From positions 1-28,714 of IMG/VR virus record IMGVR_UViG_3300036857_000183: a DNA stretch of 28,714 nt. The stretch is one strand, 5' to 3'. The notes beneath the pieces were generated by a model that was given only the letters and a program-made list of their open reading frames with translations, made no database searches and was not told the origin of the DNA. Positions 6,480-13,345 of the stretch are shown in pieces. This DNA is from a virus. Each line of letters begins with the position of its first letter. The stretch's first letter is position 1. Both the position numbers and the translations under genes were made by a program.

Positions 6480-6692
6480 CTACCGCCGCCACGTGGAGGT
6501 GTTCTCCCACACCTCGGCCGCCATGAGCGAGTCCTCGCGGTAAAGGCGGCGGCTACCGTCATCGTGCTCTACGACTGCGAGCCACACTCCGAGCACGGGC
6601 CGTCCGAAGATCGGTCTCGGGTTATCCCGGCGGAGGCGGACAATCACGCCGAGGAGCCCGGCAGGCGTGAGCACTCGATCCCCGGCCTGCAC
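6480..6692 (-). CDS. Small SH3/KOW-like hypothetical protein
   Basis: A 70-residue protein, GTG start directly after the stop of the small membrane protein (TAGGTG). The order GDRVLTPAGLLGVIVRL, then VLGVWLAVVEHDDGSRRLYR and EDSL is the usual spacing of a small beta barrel of the SH3/KOW sort seen in many phage early proteins. The fold is a guess from the pattern. Function unknown. Confidence 0.6.
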   Translation of the reverse strand: MQAGDRVLTPAGLLGVIVRLRRDNPRPIFGRPVLGVWLAVVEHDDGSRRLYREDSLMAAEVWENTSTWRR

Positions 6693-6785
6693 CTATGGCC
6701 TCCCCCTCACCGCAGAGAGGACGAGGAGCACAACCACGGGGATGAACACGAGGAGGAAGAGGGCACGGCCCGAGGTTGGCTCCAT
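6693..6785 (-). CDS. 30-residue single-span membrane protein
   Basis: Reads MEPTSGRALFLLVFIPVVVL then LVLSAVRGRP: a short N-terminus, one membrane span of about 18 residues and a basic tail, so N-out/C-in by the positive-inside rule. It starts with ATG two bases after the RecT stop and ends one base before the next GTG, so it exactly fills the gap. A small phage membrane protein; holin or membrane-targeting roles are possible but unproven. Confidence 0.55.
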   Translation of the reverse strand: MEPTSGRALFLLVFIPVVVLLVLSAVRGRP

Positions 6786-6786
6786 C

Positions 6787-7953
6787 TCACTCCTCCACAA
6801 GCCCACGCTCGGCCACGAGGTGCTCTAGGAGGGCTCCGCGTTCGGCGTCCTCCAAGTCCCCGAGGCTCCGGCCCGGGTAGAGCGCGTGGCCCGCCTCGGC
6901 CACGTCCTCCACGGTGAAGCCCTCATGAGTGAAGCGGGCTCGGAACATGACCACCGAGAGCGGCTCCGGCTCGGACTCGGGCGGAATCGGCGCGGCCGGA
7001 GTCTCTACCGGAGCCGCCGGGGTCTCCTCGGTGGGAAGGGGAGCCTCGGGCTCGGCGGCCGGGGAGGGAGAGGCGGCCTCCCCCGGGGCTCCCGTGGGCT
7101 CGGGCTCGGGCAAGCCGAAGGGAATGTCATCCGCGTTGAGCCGCTCGATGAGAGAGGTGCCCTCCAGCCGGGTGAGGTCGGTGAAGGACTCCACCTCTCG
7201 GCCGAGGACTTGCGAGGCCCACTTGAGACGCTCGTGGCGGTCCGCGCCTCGCTCCCGAAACATGGCGTGAAGCTTCCGGCGTTGCGGCTCGGAAAGCTCC
7301 TCCGTGTCGGCGTCGGCGGCGGCCGGTGCCTCATCGGGCACGGGCACCAAGGTCGTGCTCTCGCGGCGCCGGGCTCGCCCTCGCGGGCGGGCACCTTCGG
7401 CAGCCTCGGGCTCCAGGCTGTCCGTAAGAATCTCGAGCTCCTCGGTAGCCGAGAGCCCGCCAATCGCGTCCGCGAAGATGAGCCGGGCTAGCTCGGCGGT
7501 GGCTCGGGCTAGGAGCATTTGCCGTGGGTAGAGCCGCCAATTGGCCTTGCCCGCGAGATTTGCCCGCTTCGCGTCCTCGATGCTCCACGTAACGCGAGTG
7601 ACGTTGGAGGACTCGGCCCGCCGTCCGGCGACCACGGCCTTGACGGTGGATGCCTCGTCCACCCACACCTCGTGCCCGGCGGCGAAGATCAGAGAGCGCA
7701 TGGCCTCGGCCGCGAGCGTCGGCCTCCCGTCGATGACCGCAATCTTGGCCAGGGCTTGCATCGGCCCGAGCCCCACCTCATCTCCGTAGAGGACGCAAGC
7801 GGCGATGGCGGCCGGGTTGTCTCGCATCCCCTTGGGCACGAATTCGGTGCCCGCGATTTGGGCGGCGAGCTCGGCGGCCGGGCGCATGAGCTCAACCCAT
7901 CGGCGCCGTCCGGCCTCTAGCTCGGGAGAGCGGTAAAGCTCTAGCTCGCTCAC
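6787..7953 (-). CDS. recT: RecT-family single-strand annealing protein, extended
   Basis: A 388-residue protein. Residues about 14-175 are a RecT-type annealing domain (VPKGMRDNPAAIAACVLYG, LGPMQALAKIAVIDGRPTL, VTWSIEDAKRANLAGKANWR, YPRQMLLARATAELARLIF). After an Arg-rich linker comes a helical domain (221-272, SEPQRRKLHAMFRERG to EGTSLIERL) of a type often attached to phage annealing proteins, then a long Pro/Glu/Ala linker and a second small helical end (335-388). RecT anneals complementary single strands after exonuclease resection; the partner exonuclease gene is three genes upstream. GTG start in a GTGA overlap. Confidence 0.88.
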   Translation of the reverse strand: MSELELYRSPELEAGRRRWVELMRPAAELAAQIAGTEFVPKGMRDNPAAIAACVLYGDEVGLGPMQALAKIAVIDGRPTLAAEAMRSLIFAAGHEVWVDEASTVKAVVAGRRAESSNVTRVTWSIEDAKRANLAGKANWRLYPRQMLLARATAELARLIFADAIGGLSATEELEILTDSLEPEAAEGARPRGRARRRESTTLVPVPDEAPAAADADTEELSEPQRRKLHAMFRERGADRHERLKWASQVLGREVESFTDLTRLEGTSLIERLNADDIPFGLPEPEPTGAPGEAASPSPAAEPEAPLPTEETPAAPVETPAAPIPPESEPEPLSVVMFRARFTHEGFTVEDVAEAGHALYPGRSLGDLEDAERGALLEHLVAERGLVEE

Positions 7954-8222
7954 GACTCCACCGCCCGGCGCAGGAAGAGCACTTGCCCGCCCTCAACTCG
8001 ACGGCCGTAGAGGTGGTCTTGGCAGTAGAGCCACCATCCGTTGCTCCGGTGGCAGGCACCTACCGGCGGCCTGCCGCAGGCTTTCTCGCCCGTGCCCACT
8101 CGGCCGAAGCGACAACCTCGGGAGGCCGTCTCCTCCGGGGTAGCCACTCGCCAATGGGTCACCGGCTCGGGCACCCACTCGTAGCCCTCGGGCGTCACGG
8201 CATGGACCTCTAGCTCGCTCAC
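7950..8222 (-). CDS. Cys/His-rich small protein (early operon)
   Basis: A 90-residue protein with Cys and His spaced as a metal site: CRFG, then ACGRPPVGACHRSNGWWLYC followed by QDHLYGR. The last part (WLYCxDH) is a knuckle seen in small actinophage proteins whose function is unknown. GTG start in a GTGA overlap; its stop overlaps the RecT start. Both it and RecT begin with the same bases (GTGAGCGAGCTAGAG), a short local duplication of the translation start. Confidence 0.65.
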   Translation of the reverse strand: MSELEVHAVTPEGYEWVPEPVTHWRVATPEETASRGCRFGRVGTGEKACGRPPVGACHRSNGWWLYCQDHLYGRRVEGGQVLFLRRAVES

Positions 8223-8596
8223 GACGTCCGCTCCGGTCCGTGCCGCTCTTGAATCTTGCGCCCTCGGAGGTCTCGGAGGATGGAGGCCGGGGTGCTTCGG
8301 CATTGCACCGTCCACCGGCCCTCGGGGAGATGGAGGAGCCCGTAGTGGACTTGCTCGGCCATGGTCTCGCCGAAGCACCGAAGCGTCCGCACCCGGCCGT
8401 CACTCTCCCGAAAGGTCACGATGCTCTCCTCGTGCTCCACGGCGTGCACCGCGTCCTCTCTCGGGAGGTTGCCCACCGCGCCCCGCCCGTACCGGCAGGA
8501 AAGGCACCGCCGAGCCCGCCTCTCTTTTCGGCCGCCGCACTCGGGGCATACGACGCCATAGCCCGCCTGCCCGGGCTTGAGCATTGAGCCGCTCAC
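8219..8596 (-). CDS. Zinc-ribbon hypothetical protein
   Basis: A 125-residue protein. The N-terminal zinc ribbon is CPECGGRKERRARRCLSC (Cys17, Cys20, Cys31, Cys34). The remainder is beta-rich with a charged tail (ESIVTFRESDGRVRTLRCFG, HLPEGRWTVQCRS). GTG start overlaps the exonuclease stop (GTGA). Likely a nucleic-acid binding accessory of the recombination module; no family name. Confidence 0.65.
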   Translation of the reverse strand: MSGSMLKPGQAGYGVVCPECGGRKERRARRCLSCRYGRGAVGNLPREDAVHAVEHEESIVTFRESDGRVRTLRCFGETMAEQVHYGLLHLPEGRWTVQCRSTPASILRDLRGRKIQERHGPERTS

Positions 8597-9366
8597 GCCA
8601 CGTCCTCCACGGCCGCTCGCGGCTCCAGCGGGTCACCGAGTGCGGCTCGGCGCCGCTCGCGGTCTCCCTGAAAGCGGGCCACCTCGGCCACGTGCAGGAA
8701 GGTGCGAAAGGTGGCGTAGGAGGCGTCCACCGGGATGAGTTGGTAGCTCCGCTCTTGGAGCCACACGGCGCCCACGCGGTCCACCTTGGGGAGCGGTAGC
8801 TCGATGCCGTCCGGGGAGACGAAAAACTCGGCGTGGGCGTAGGCCGCGAGTTGGAGCGCCGTCTCCGGGTAGATGCCGCTCCCGGTCTTGAAGTCGAGAA
8901 GCCAGGAGAGCCCATCCACGAGCCGGGCCACCGAATCGAGCGTCCCCGCGTACTCCCATTCTCGGCTCCCGATGACGGCCTCCACCAAGATGTCCTCGGG
9001 CCGCCACTCCTGCTCAAAGCGCAGGTAGGCGTCCACGTAGTCCTCTAGCTCCACTGGCGGCTCCACGGTCTCCCCGGCGGCCAGGGACTTGATGAGGTGG
9101 TGCACGGTGGTGCCGCGATCCCCGGCCGACTTGCGGGTGAGGTGCCGGGCTTTCTGGAGGGTCGTGTACCGCTCCACCGGCCCGGCCTCCGCGAGCTCAT
9201 CCCAATGGTCCACCGCGTATTGGGCGGTCTCGTTCGCGGCCCAATTGATGAGGGCGGGCTTGGGGTAGCCGTCCCCGAGGAGCGTCGTGACGCCGGAAAC
9301 CGGCGAGCCGTCCAACGTGTAGCGATGGCCGCTCCCGTGGTCGGTCCGCTGGAGCCCGGTGCTCAA
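8593..9366 (-). CDS. RecB/Cas4-type PD-(D/E)XK exonuclease
   Basis: A 257-residue nuclease of the PD-(D/E)XK superfamily. Motifs in order: His89/His90 in GTTVHHLI, Glu129 in ILVEAVIG, GTLDSVARL with Asp144, WLLDFKTGSG with Asp158 and Lys160, and QLAAYAHAE with Gln172. This is the RecB/Cas4/lambda-exonuclease-like arrangement that resects double-stranded ends. The TTG start overlaps the upstream stop (TTGA). Paired with RecT downstream it forms a two-protein recombination system. The N-terminal 70 residues (TLDGSPVSGVTTLLGDGYPK) match the usual lead-in of this family. Confidence 0.87.
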   Translation of the reverse strand: MSTGLQRTDHGSGHRYTLDGSPVSGVTTLLGDGYPKPALINWAANETAQYAVDHWDELAEAGPVERYTTLQKARHLTRKSAGDRGTTVHHLIKSLAAGETVEPPVELEDYVDAYLRFEQEWRPEDILVEAVIGSREWEYAGTLDSVARLVDGLSWLLDFKTGSGIYPETALQLAAYAHAEFFVSPDGIELPLPKVDRVGAVWLQERSYQLIPVDASYATFRTFLHVAEVARFQGDRERRRAALGDPLEPRAAVEDVA

Positions 9367-9644
9367 CGGGCTACCTCTAGCGGCGTCGGCTCGGGCACCT
9401 CTCGGTCCCAGAAGGCCACGCCTCGGTGGACTTGGGCGGCGGCCTCCATCACGCGGCCGAAGGTGGGCGCCGCCGGGGAGAGTCCGAGCTCGGCGGCCCA
9501 TGCCTGGGCGTCTCGCAACTCGTCCAGGATTCGGCGGAGCCGCTCCTCTTCGGCAAGGGCGGCAAGGATGGCGTCGGCGTTACGTTGGAGAGCTAGTGCC
9601 CTGGGGTCCGGTCCGCGTCCCCCCATCGGTGTGGTGGCGTTCAT
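9363..9644 (-). CDS. Hypothetical helical protein (early operon)
   Basis: A 93-residue, largely helical protein (RALALQRNADAILAALAEEE and RLRRILDELRDAQAWAAELG). The ATG at 9644 has a strong ribosome site (GAGGAGG, six bases spacing) and starts inside the end of the Cro-like gene, whose last 22 codons overlap it in another frame. No known family. It links the regulator to the exonuclease in one transcript. Confidence 0.65.
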   Translation of the reverse strand: MNATTPMGGRGPDPRALALQRNADAILAALAEEERLRRILDELRDAQAWAAELGLSPAAPTFGRVMEAAAQVHRGVAFWDREVPEPTPLEVAR

Positions 9645-9879
9645 CGTGCTCCTCCTCGTAGTCCCAAGCCCGAGCGAGGGCCGGGTAAAGACGGATGAGA
9701 CGGCGCCGCATGGGCGGGTGGGGAAGCATCCGGCCGCTCTCCCAATTACTGACGGTTTGCCGGGTAACTCCGATTTCGGCGGCCATCTCGGTAGGCGTGA
9801 GATGGGCTCGCGTCCGCTCAAGTTTGAGGGCGGCGCCGAATCGTGCCCGTAGCTCGGCTAGCTCCTCCTCGGCGTCCAT
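9580..9879 (-). CDS. Cro-like helix-turn-helix regulator
   Basis: A 99-residue protein with an XRE-type HTH at about residues 14-55 (LTPTEMAAEIGVTRQTVSNW followed by ESGRMLPHPP). First gene of the leftward early operon and divergent from the repressor, the classic position of Cro. The ATG at 9879 is taken because it begins directly before the HTH domain; an open extension to 10077 runs across the control region and into the repressor gene, so it is rejected. It would bind the palindromes in 9943-9994. The C-terminal tail is His/Gly/Thr-rich and overlaps the next gene. Confidence 0.85.
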   Translation of the reverse strand: MDAEEELAELRARFGAALKLERTRAHLTPTEMAAEIGVTRQTVSNWESGRMLPHPPMRRRLIRLYPALARAWDYEEEHDERHHTDGGTRTGPQGTSSPT

Positions 9880-9917
9880 CGTGGCGGCGGCGGCATCTTC
9901 CTGCACGTTCGGCCCGC

Positions 9918-9946
9918 AACCTAGTAGGCAGGAGTTAGCCGTGCAA
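9918..9946 (-). promoter_or_regulatory. Predicted early leftward promoter
   Basis: On the minus strand TTGCAC (9941-9946) and TAGGTT (9918-9923) are separated by exactly 17 bases and lie about 40-65 bases before the Cro-like ATG. The -35 overlaps the 17-bp palindrome at 9943-9959, so a regulator bound there would block transcription. Prediction by pattern only. Confidence 0.5.
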
Positions 9947-9959
9947 GGTGATAACTTGC
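9943..9959. promoter_or_regulatory. 17-bp palindrome, likely repressor operator
   Basis: GCAAG (9943-9947), a 7-base centre GTGATAA, then CTTGC (9955-9959). Size and symmetry suit a dimeric XRE-type regulator. It lies between divergent repressor and Cro-like genes and covers the predicted early -35 box. Confidence 0.55.
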
Positions 9960-9966
9960 CCTCCGC

Positions 9967-9994
9967 TTTCCATCCGTTTGCCCGGAGATGGAAA
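9967..9994. promoter_or_regulatory. 8-bp inverted repeat before the repressor gene
   Basis: TTTCCATC (9967-9974) and GATGGAAA (9987-9994), perfect, with a 12-base spacer. It ends 27 bases before the repressor ATG. It may be a second operator used for repressor autoregulation, or a hairpin in the repressor leader RNA. Its half-site differs from the GCAAG palindrome, so two different proteins may read the region. Confidence 0.5.
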
Positions 9995-10021
9995 ACCACG
10001 CAAAGACCGGAGGAATCAGAA

Positions 10022-10432
10022 ATGCGGCAACGCAAGGCGAGCAAGACCTTGGACGGCCCGGCCATCGGCAAGCGCATCGTGAAGGCCCGAAATGAGGCGG
10101 GCGGGATGAGCGGGCGCGAGCTCGCGGAGTACCTAGACGTTTCCGAGCGAAGCGTCCGCGACTACGAGAGCGGCGCCACGATTCCGTGGAAGCACTTTGG
10201 GCGCCTGGAGCAACTCTCGGGCCACGCCATGGAGTGGTTTCTCTACGGACGCGAGCCGCGAGACCCGGCGGCCGAACGGCACGAGGAGCTCATGGCCACG
10301 CTCAAGTCCATGGACCGGCGGATGGGGGAGCGAGACCGGCGCCTCACCCGCGAGCTAAAGACGCTCGCCGGTGCCGTGCGAGACGCGGGCATTGACGCTA
10401 GGCGGGCGACTCATCGAAGTCCTCGGGGATGA
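10022..10432 (+). CDS. Phage repressor, HTH XRE family
   Basis: A 136-residue protein. The HTH domain is residues 15-75 (IGKRIVKARNEAGGMSGREL, then AEYLDVSERSVRDYESG and the IPWKHFGRLEQLSGHAMEWF segment). A charged, probably coiled-coil C-terminus (84-125) could mediate dimerisation. There is no LexA/CI-type Ser-Lys peptidase domain, so induction would not be by simple RecA-stimulated self-cleavage. The ATG at 10022 has GGAGG eight bases upstream; an open extension to 9695 only crosses the operators and the opposing gene. The sole plus-strand gene in the centre of the window, divergent from the Cro-like gene, as expected for an immunity repressor. Its 3' end overlaps the next minus-strand gene by 35 bases. 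Confidence 0.85.
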   Translation: MRQRKASKTLDGPAIGKRIVKARNEAGGMSGRELAEYLDVSERSVRDYESGATIPWKHFGRLEQLSGHAMEWFLYGREPRDPAAERHEELMATLKSMDRRMGERDRRLTRELKTLAGAVRDAGIDARRATHRSPRG

Positions 10433-10661
10433 TGTCCGCCCGGAGGCGGCGGAGGTGTTCGTCTCCCTCCACGATCCGGTCGCGGAGTTGGTGGAGGCCA
10501 TCGAGCACGTCCCCCACCTCGGCTATCCACCGCTCCACCATGGCTAACTCACCGCTCCAGCCGCCACCGGCCCGAGCCATGGCCTCCGCCAGGAGCGTGG
10601 CTAGCCGCTGGAGCTCGTGCTCCTCCACCCCATCCTCGCGGCCGTTCCGAAGCCCACGCAA
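10398..10661 (-). CDS. Hypothetical helical protein, end of late region
   Basis: An 87-residue frame (TTG start) or 76 residues from the in-frame GTG at 10628, which has GAGG five bases upstream. Composition is helical and acidic (RLATLLAEAMARAGG, MVERWIAEVGDVLDGL, RDRIVEGDEHLRRLRA). It is the last minus-strand gene after the tail fibres and runs head-on into the repressor gene with a 35-base overlap. No known family; could be a late tail/lysis accessory or a modulator of the repressor transcript. Confidence 0.55.
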   Translation of the reverse strand: MRGLRNGREDGVEEHELQRLATLLAEAMARAGGGWSGELAMVERWIAEVGDVLDGLHQLRDRIVEGDEHLRRLRADIIPEDFDESPA

Positions 10662-10715
10662 CTCACCCTCTTCGGGAGACCACCGGCCGCCGGAGGAGTC
10701 CCTCCGCTACCCACG

Positions 10716-10744
10716 CCTAAGCCTCGCCGCATCCGGGGCTTGGG
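10716..10744 (-). terminator. Weak hairpin after the tail fibre gene
   Basis: On the minus strand CC-C-AAGCC and GGCTT-A-GG can pair (7 bp with one mismatch) around a 13-base loop. It lies about 40 bases after the tail fibre stop. There is no U-tract, so it is at best a weak or Rho-assisted terminator of the structural operon. Confidence 0.3.
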
Positions 10745-10754
10745 CTAGGTTCTA

Positions 10755-10772
10755 TCACCTCCTCCTAGGTGA
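10755..10772 (-). promoter_or_regulatory. Hairpin with a ribosome site in its loop and no gene after it
   Basis: TCACCT and AGGTGA form a perfect 6-bp stem whose loop is AGGAGG, a full Shine-Dalgarno core, nine bases after the tail fibre stop. No start codon follows at a useful distance. It may be a relic of a lost gene, or a structure that ends or protects the mRNA. Confidence 0.4.
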
Positions 10773-10780
10773 AAGCGAGC

Positions 10781-11449
10781 TCACGAGATTCGGATTGGCC
10801 GGATTTTGAGCCACCGCTTATCGAAGCTCGTGACGCCTACGTCTGACTTGTACTGGAGCTTGTAGACATCACCCGCCGCCGCACCGAGCGCAAACAGGCA
10901 TCGAGAAACTGACACGTCCGAGCCGCCCGCTCCGGCTGGCCCTCCCCATGATGCACCGTCCGCGTCGGCGGTAGCCGCCGCTCCTCGCTTGAGTGCGATC
11001 CACCCGCGAAACGCGCTCGCGGGTGGGAGGACACGGGCGCCGAAATCCACCTCGTAGTCTCCCGCACGAGGGAGTGTGAATTGAGGGCCAACGGTCCCGA
11101 GGTCTCCGTAGGCTCCTGCACCGATGTTTTGGCTCGGTCCTACCTCGGAAGAGGCAGCAGCGCCACCGGCGAATTCCCACTTGAAGGCGGAGGCCGAGCC
11201 CGCGTTGTAGCGGAATCGCCAAATCACTCCGGCCGGATCGTTGGCGATGAGGTCCACCACGTCTCCATCCGTGAGCCCGGTGAGGGCCGCGAAGGCGGCC
11301 GGGGTGAGCCGCCCTCGATAGCGTGAGGTGCCCGCGATCCCGAAGAGGACGGTCTCCACGTCGGTGGCGAGCTCGGACATATCGGTGGGGACATCGGCGG
11401 GGTCCGTCGCGTCCGGGTAGCGCAAGGCGTATCTCGGAGTTACTCCCAT
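10781..11449 (-). CDS. Tail fibre / receptor-binding-type protein
   Basis: A 222-residue protein. The N-terminus (MGVTPRYALRYPDATDPADV, followed by PTDMSELATDVETVLFG) is the attachment segment often seen at the start of actinophage minor tail proteins. The remainder is Gly/Ala-rich and beta-structured (FTLPRAGDYEVDFGARVLPP, then WIALKRG and KRWLKIRPIRIS), like a jelly-roll C1q/TNF-type tip. It is the last structural gene. The ATG has GAGGAGGG with a short spacer. Likely host binding; the receptor is unknown. Confidence 0.7.
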   Translation of the reverse strand: MGVTPRYALRYPDATDPADVPTDMSELATDVETVLFGIAGTSRYRGRLTPAAFAALTGLTDGDVVDLIANDPAGVIWRFRYNAGSASAFKWEFAGGAAASSEVGPSQNIGAGAYGDLGTVGPQFTLPRAGDYEVDFGARVLPPASAFRGWIALKRGAAATADADGASWGGPAGAGGSDVSVSRCLFALGAAAGDVYKLQYKSDVGVTSFDKRWLKIRPIRIS

Positions 11450-11483
11450 CGTTTCCCTCCTCGGGATTGGTGATGAGAGCGGC

Positions 11484-12182
11484 TCATCCGATTAGCAGGA
11501 CGTAGCCCGCGACAACGCCGACAACGGGGGCTCCAGCGGAGTCAAACCACTGGAGGACCACTTGGGCGGCTGTTAGCTGATGCACCAACACCGTCCGGGC
11601 ACCGCCGGAGGTGGTCATGGCCGGGATGGCCACGGTAGGCACGACGCCGAGCGGGTGGGCGGTGGTCGTGCGCCCGGCACCATCGGCGGCGACCGGCCCG
11701 ATGGCTGTCCACCACGCTCGGCCCGAGATTGCCGCCCGGAGGAAGCCTGCCGAGTCGATGCCGTCGAGAGTGTCGGCGTTCGGGGCTTGATTTTGCGGGA
11801 CCCACGCTCCTAGCGTGGCGTTCCACACGGGCACTTGGTTGTTGCTCGTTCCGGCCGGGATCGTGGTGGGCCTCATCCCCGAGGCCGAGCCGATGGCGAG
11901 CGTGATGGAGTTGCCCATGAGGCACCACGCTCCCTCGCCGATGACCGGCACGTAGTTGGCGAGGCCGGGGATGACAACGCGAGACCCGGACACCTCTACC
12001 TCCACGTGCTTGGCGTCCGGGATCGCGGTGACCTTGCCTACGAGGAGCTTGACTCCAGAGCCCTCGGAGAGGAGACGGCGGAGCACAAGCGGAAGCCCTC
12101 GCGTCTCGGGTGGACCGCCGCCGGGCTCCCCGCCGATTTCCGGGACGGCGCGGGCGTCGAGCTCGGAGGTGCTCACGCTCAC
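11484..12182 (-). CDS. Minor tail protein, baseplate/spike type
   Basis: A 232-residue protein. After a Pro/Gly-rich lead (to about residue 30) there is a small beta-barrel-like section (VKLLVGKVTAIPDAKHVEVE, then SRVVIPGLANYVPVIGEGAW), as in OB-fold tail spikes, followed by NADTLDGIDSAGFLRAA, a short tail-fibre motif, and a C-terminal beta domain (AWWTAIGPVAADGAGRTTTA onward). The GTG start overlaps the hub gene stop (GTGA). Probably a tail-tip component next to the fibre. Confidence 0.65.
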   Translation of the reverse strand: MSVSTSELDARAVPEIGGEPGGGPPETRGLPLVLRRLLSEGSGVKLLVGKVTAIPDAKHVEVEVSGSRVVIPGLANYVPVIGEGAWCLMGNSITLAIGSASGMRPTTIPAGTSNNQVPVWNATLGAWVPQNQAPNADTLDGIDSAGFLRAAISGRAWWTAIGPVAADGAGRTTTAHPLGVVPTVAIPAMTTSGGARTVLVHQLTAAQVVLQWFDSAGAPVVGVVAGYVLLIG

Positions 12183-13342
12183 GCTGCTACCTCCGCTCCG
12201 GCGAGCTCATGCCATGCCTCGGCGTCCATGAAGGTGCGGAGCCTGGGCGCCTCCAGGGTGCCGAGCGCGGACCACACGGAGCGGCTCACAAACGTGCCGG
12301 GCTCCGTGGCGTTGAGCGGCACGTGGTGGGACTGGATTAGGTGAAGTTCGGAGCGGCCATCGGGAAAGACGAGACTCACGGTGTCCCCGGCCACAAGCAG
12401 CGGATTGGGCACCGAAGCGACCGCGACTTGGCGACCGAGCCCGAGTTGGTTGTTGAGCAGGGCGGTGGCGGTAGCGTCGGCCTGGGCTTGCGTTTGCACG
12501 GCCGAGGAGGTCTCCAGCCGGGCCACCTTGCCGAAGGGTCCTCCCCAATAGGTCTTGCTCGCCGGGTTGTTGTCCACCACGAGCGAGGAGACCGGCGCCG
12601 CCTCCGAGCTCGGCTGGCCTTGCACGAGCACTCCGTTGTAGACGTTCGTGCGGTCCAAGGACTCGGCGGCCGAGACCATGACGCCGGTGGCTCCGGCGTC
12701 AATCGTCCACACCGGCACGGCGGCCAACGTCGGGAGCGGCTCAATACGGAAATTGCCGTCCATATCGAAGTGGGCCGAGGCGCCCATGGCCTGGGCCAAG
12801 TCGGCCACCGCGTCCGCCCGGTTGCCGGTGTAAACCACATCCACGAGCGTGGGCTCCGTGAGCGGGTCAACGGTGGAGGTGTAGGTGATGGCGCCGCCGA
12901 ATACCTCGGTCACCAAGGCGATGGCGGCGGCCGAGGGCTTGCGCCCGGAGGCGGCCCACGGTGCGAGCAGTGGCTCATCCGAGACTTGCTGCATCCGGTC
13001 CGCGAGCTCAAGCGTGGCGGTGTCCTCGTGGGTTTGCCATCCCACGGACTCGACTCGGAGGTAGCCGAGCACCACGAGCTCCCGCTCTCCCGAGGCGTAG
13101 CGGATGCCTCGCTTGACCTTGACGTAGGAGCCGAAGGGCAGGCTCCGCACGTCGATGTCCAAGGTCATAGGGATGGCGATGGAGGCCGTCCGCCGGACGC
13201 GGGCGGTGCGGTCTACCTCAAGCCCGCCGGACTCCACCGGCAGGGTGAGCGGTGCTAGCCCCGGTTGGAAGAGCTCGCACTCCACGGCCACCGTGTGGGA
13301 GGTGCGAAGCGATGCCAAAAACCGGTCCGAGGCGGTGAGCAC
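12179..13342 (-). CDS. Tail hub protein, DUF5047-like
   Basis: A 387-residue minor tail protein. Features typical of the actinophage DUF5047/tail-hub group are the N-terminal helix and strands (FLASLRTSHTVAVECELFQP), the VDRTARVRRTASIAIPM strand pair, a YVKVKRGIRYASGERELVVL segment with GYLRVE, and later a receptor-like beta region ending in VWSALGTLEAPRLRTFMDAE. It sits between the distal-tail and spike genes, the place of the Tal/gp27-like hub. The GTG start lies three bases after the previous stop. Confidence 0.75.
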   Translation of the reverse strand: MLTASDRFLASLRTSHTVAVECELFQPGLAPLTLPVESGGLEVDRTARVRRTASIAIPMTLDIDVRSLPFGSYVKVKRGIRYASGERELVVLGYLRVESVGWQTHEDTATLELADRMQQVSDEPLLAPWAASGRKPSAAAIALVTEVFGGAITYTSTVDPLTEPTLVDVVYTGNRADAVADLAQAMGASAHFDMDGNFRIEPLPTLAAVPVWTIDAGATGVMVSAAESLDRTNVYNGVLVQGQPSSEAAPVSSLVVDNNPASKTYWGGPFGKVARLETSSAVQTQAQADATATALLNNQLGLGRQVAVASVPNPLLVAGDTVSLVFPDGRSELHLIQSHHVPLNATEPGTFVSRSVWSALGTLEAPRLRTFMDAEAWHELAGAEVAA

Positions 13343-13345
13343 GGC

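Noticed and set aside
9918-9960. Fourth copy of the 25-bp element (TAGGCAGGA near 9926)
   Set aside because: Shares only GGCAGGA and a shifted CGTGCA with different spacing; too weak to count as a copy.
9695-10021. Upstream extension of the repressor frame
   Set aside because: It would translate through the operators and the opposing Cro-like gene; a good ribosome site supports the ATG at 10022.
9880-10077. Upstream extension of the Cro-like frame
   Set aside because: It crosses the promoter and the repressor coding region; the HTH domain begins right after the ATG at 9879.
9580-10432. Toxin-antitoxin pair
   Set aside because: Two HTH genes that diverge across operators next to phage early genes fit repressor and Cro better; no toxin motif is seen.
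12341-13258. 305-codon plus-strand frame opposite the tail hub
   Set aside because: Composition typical of an antisense shadow; the hub gene on the minus strand is well supported.
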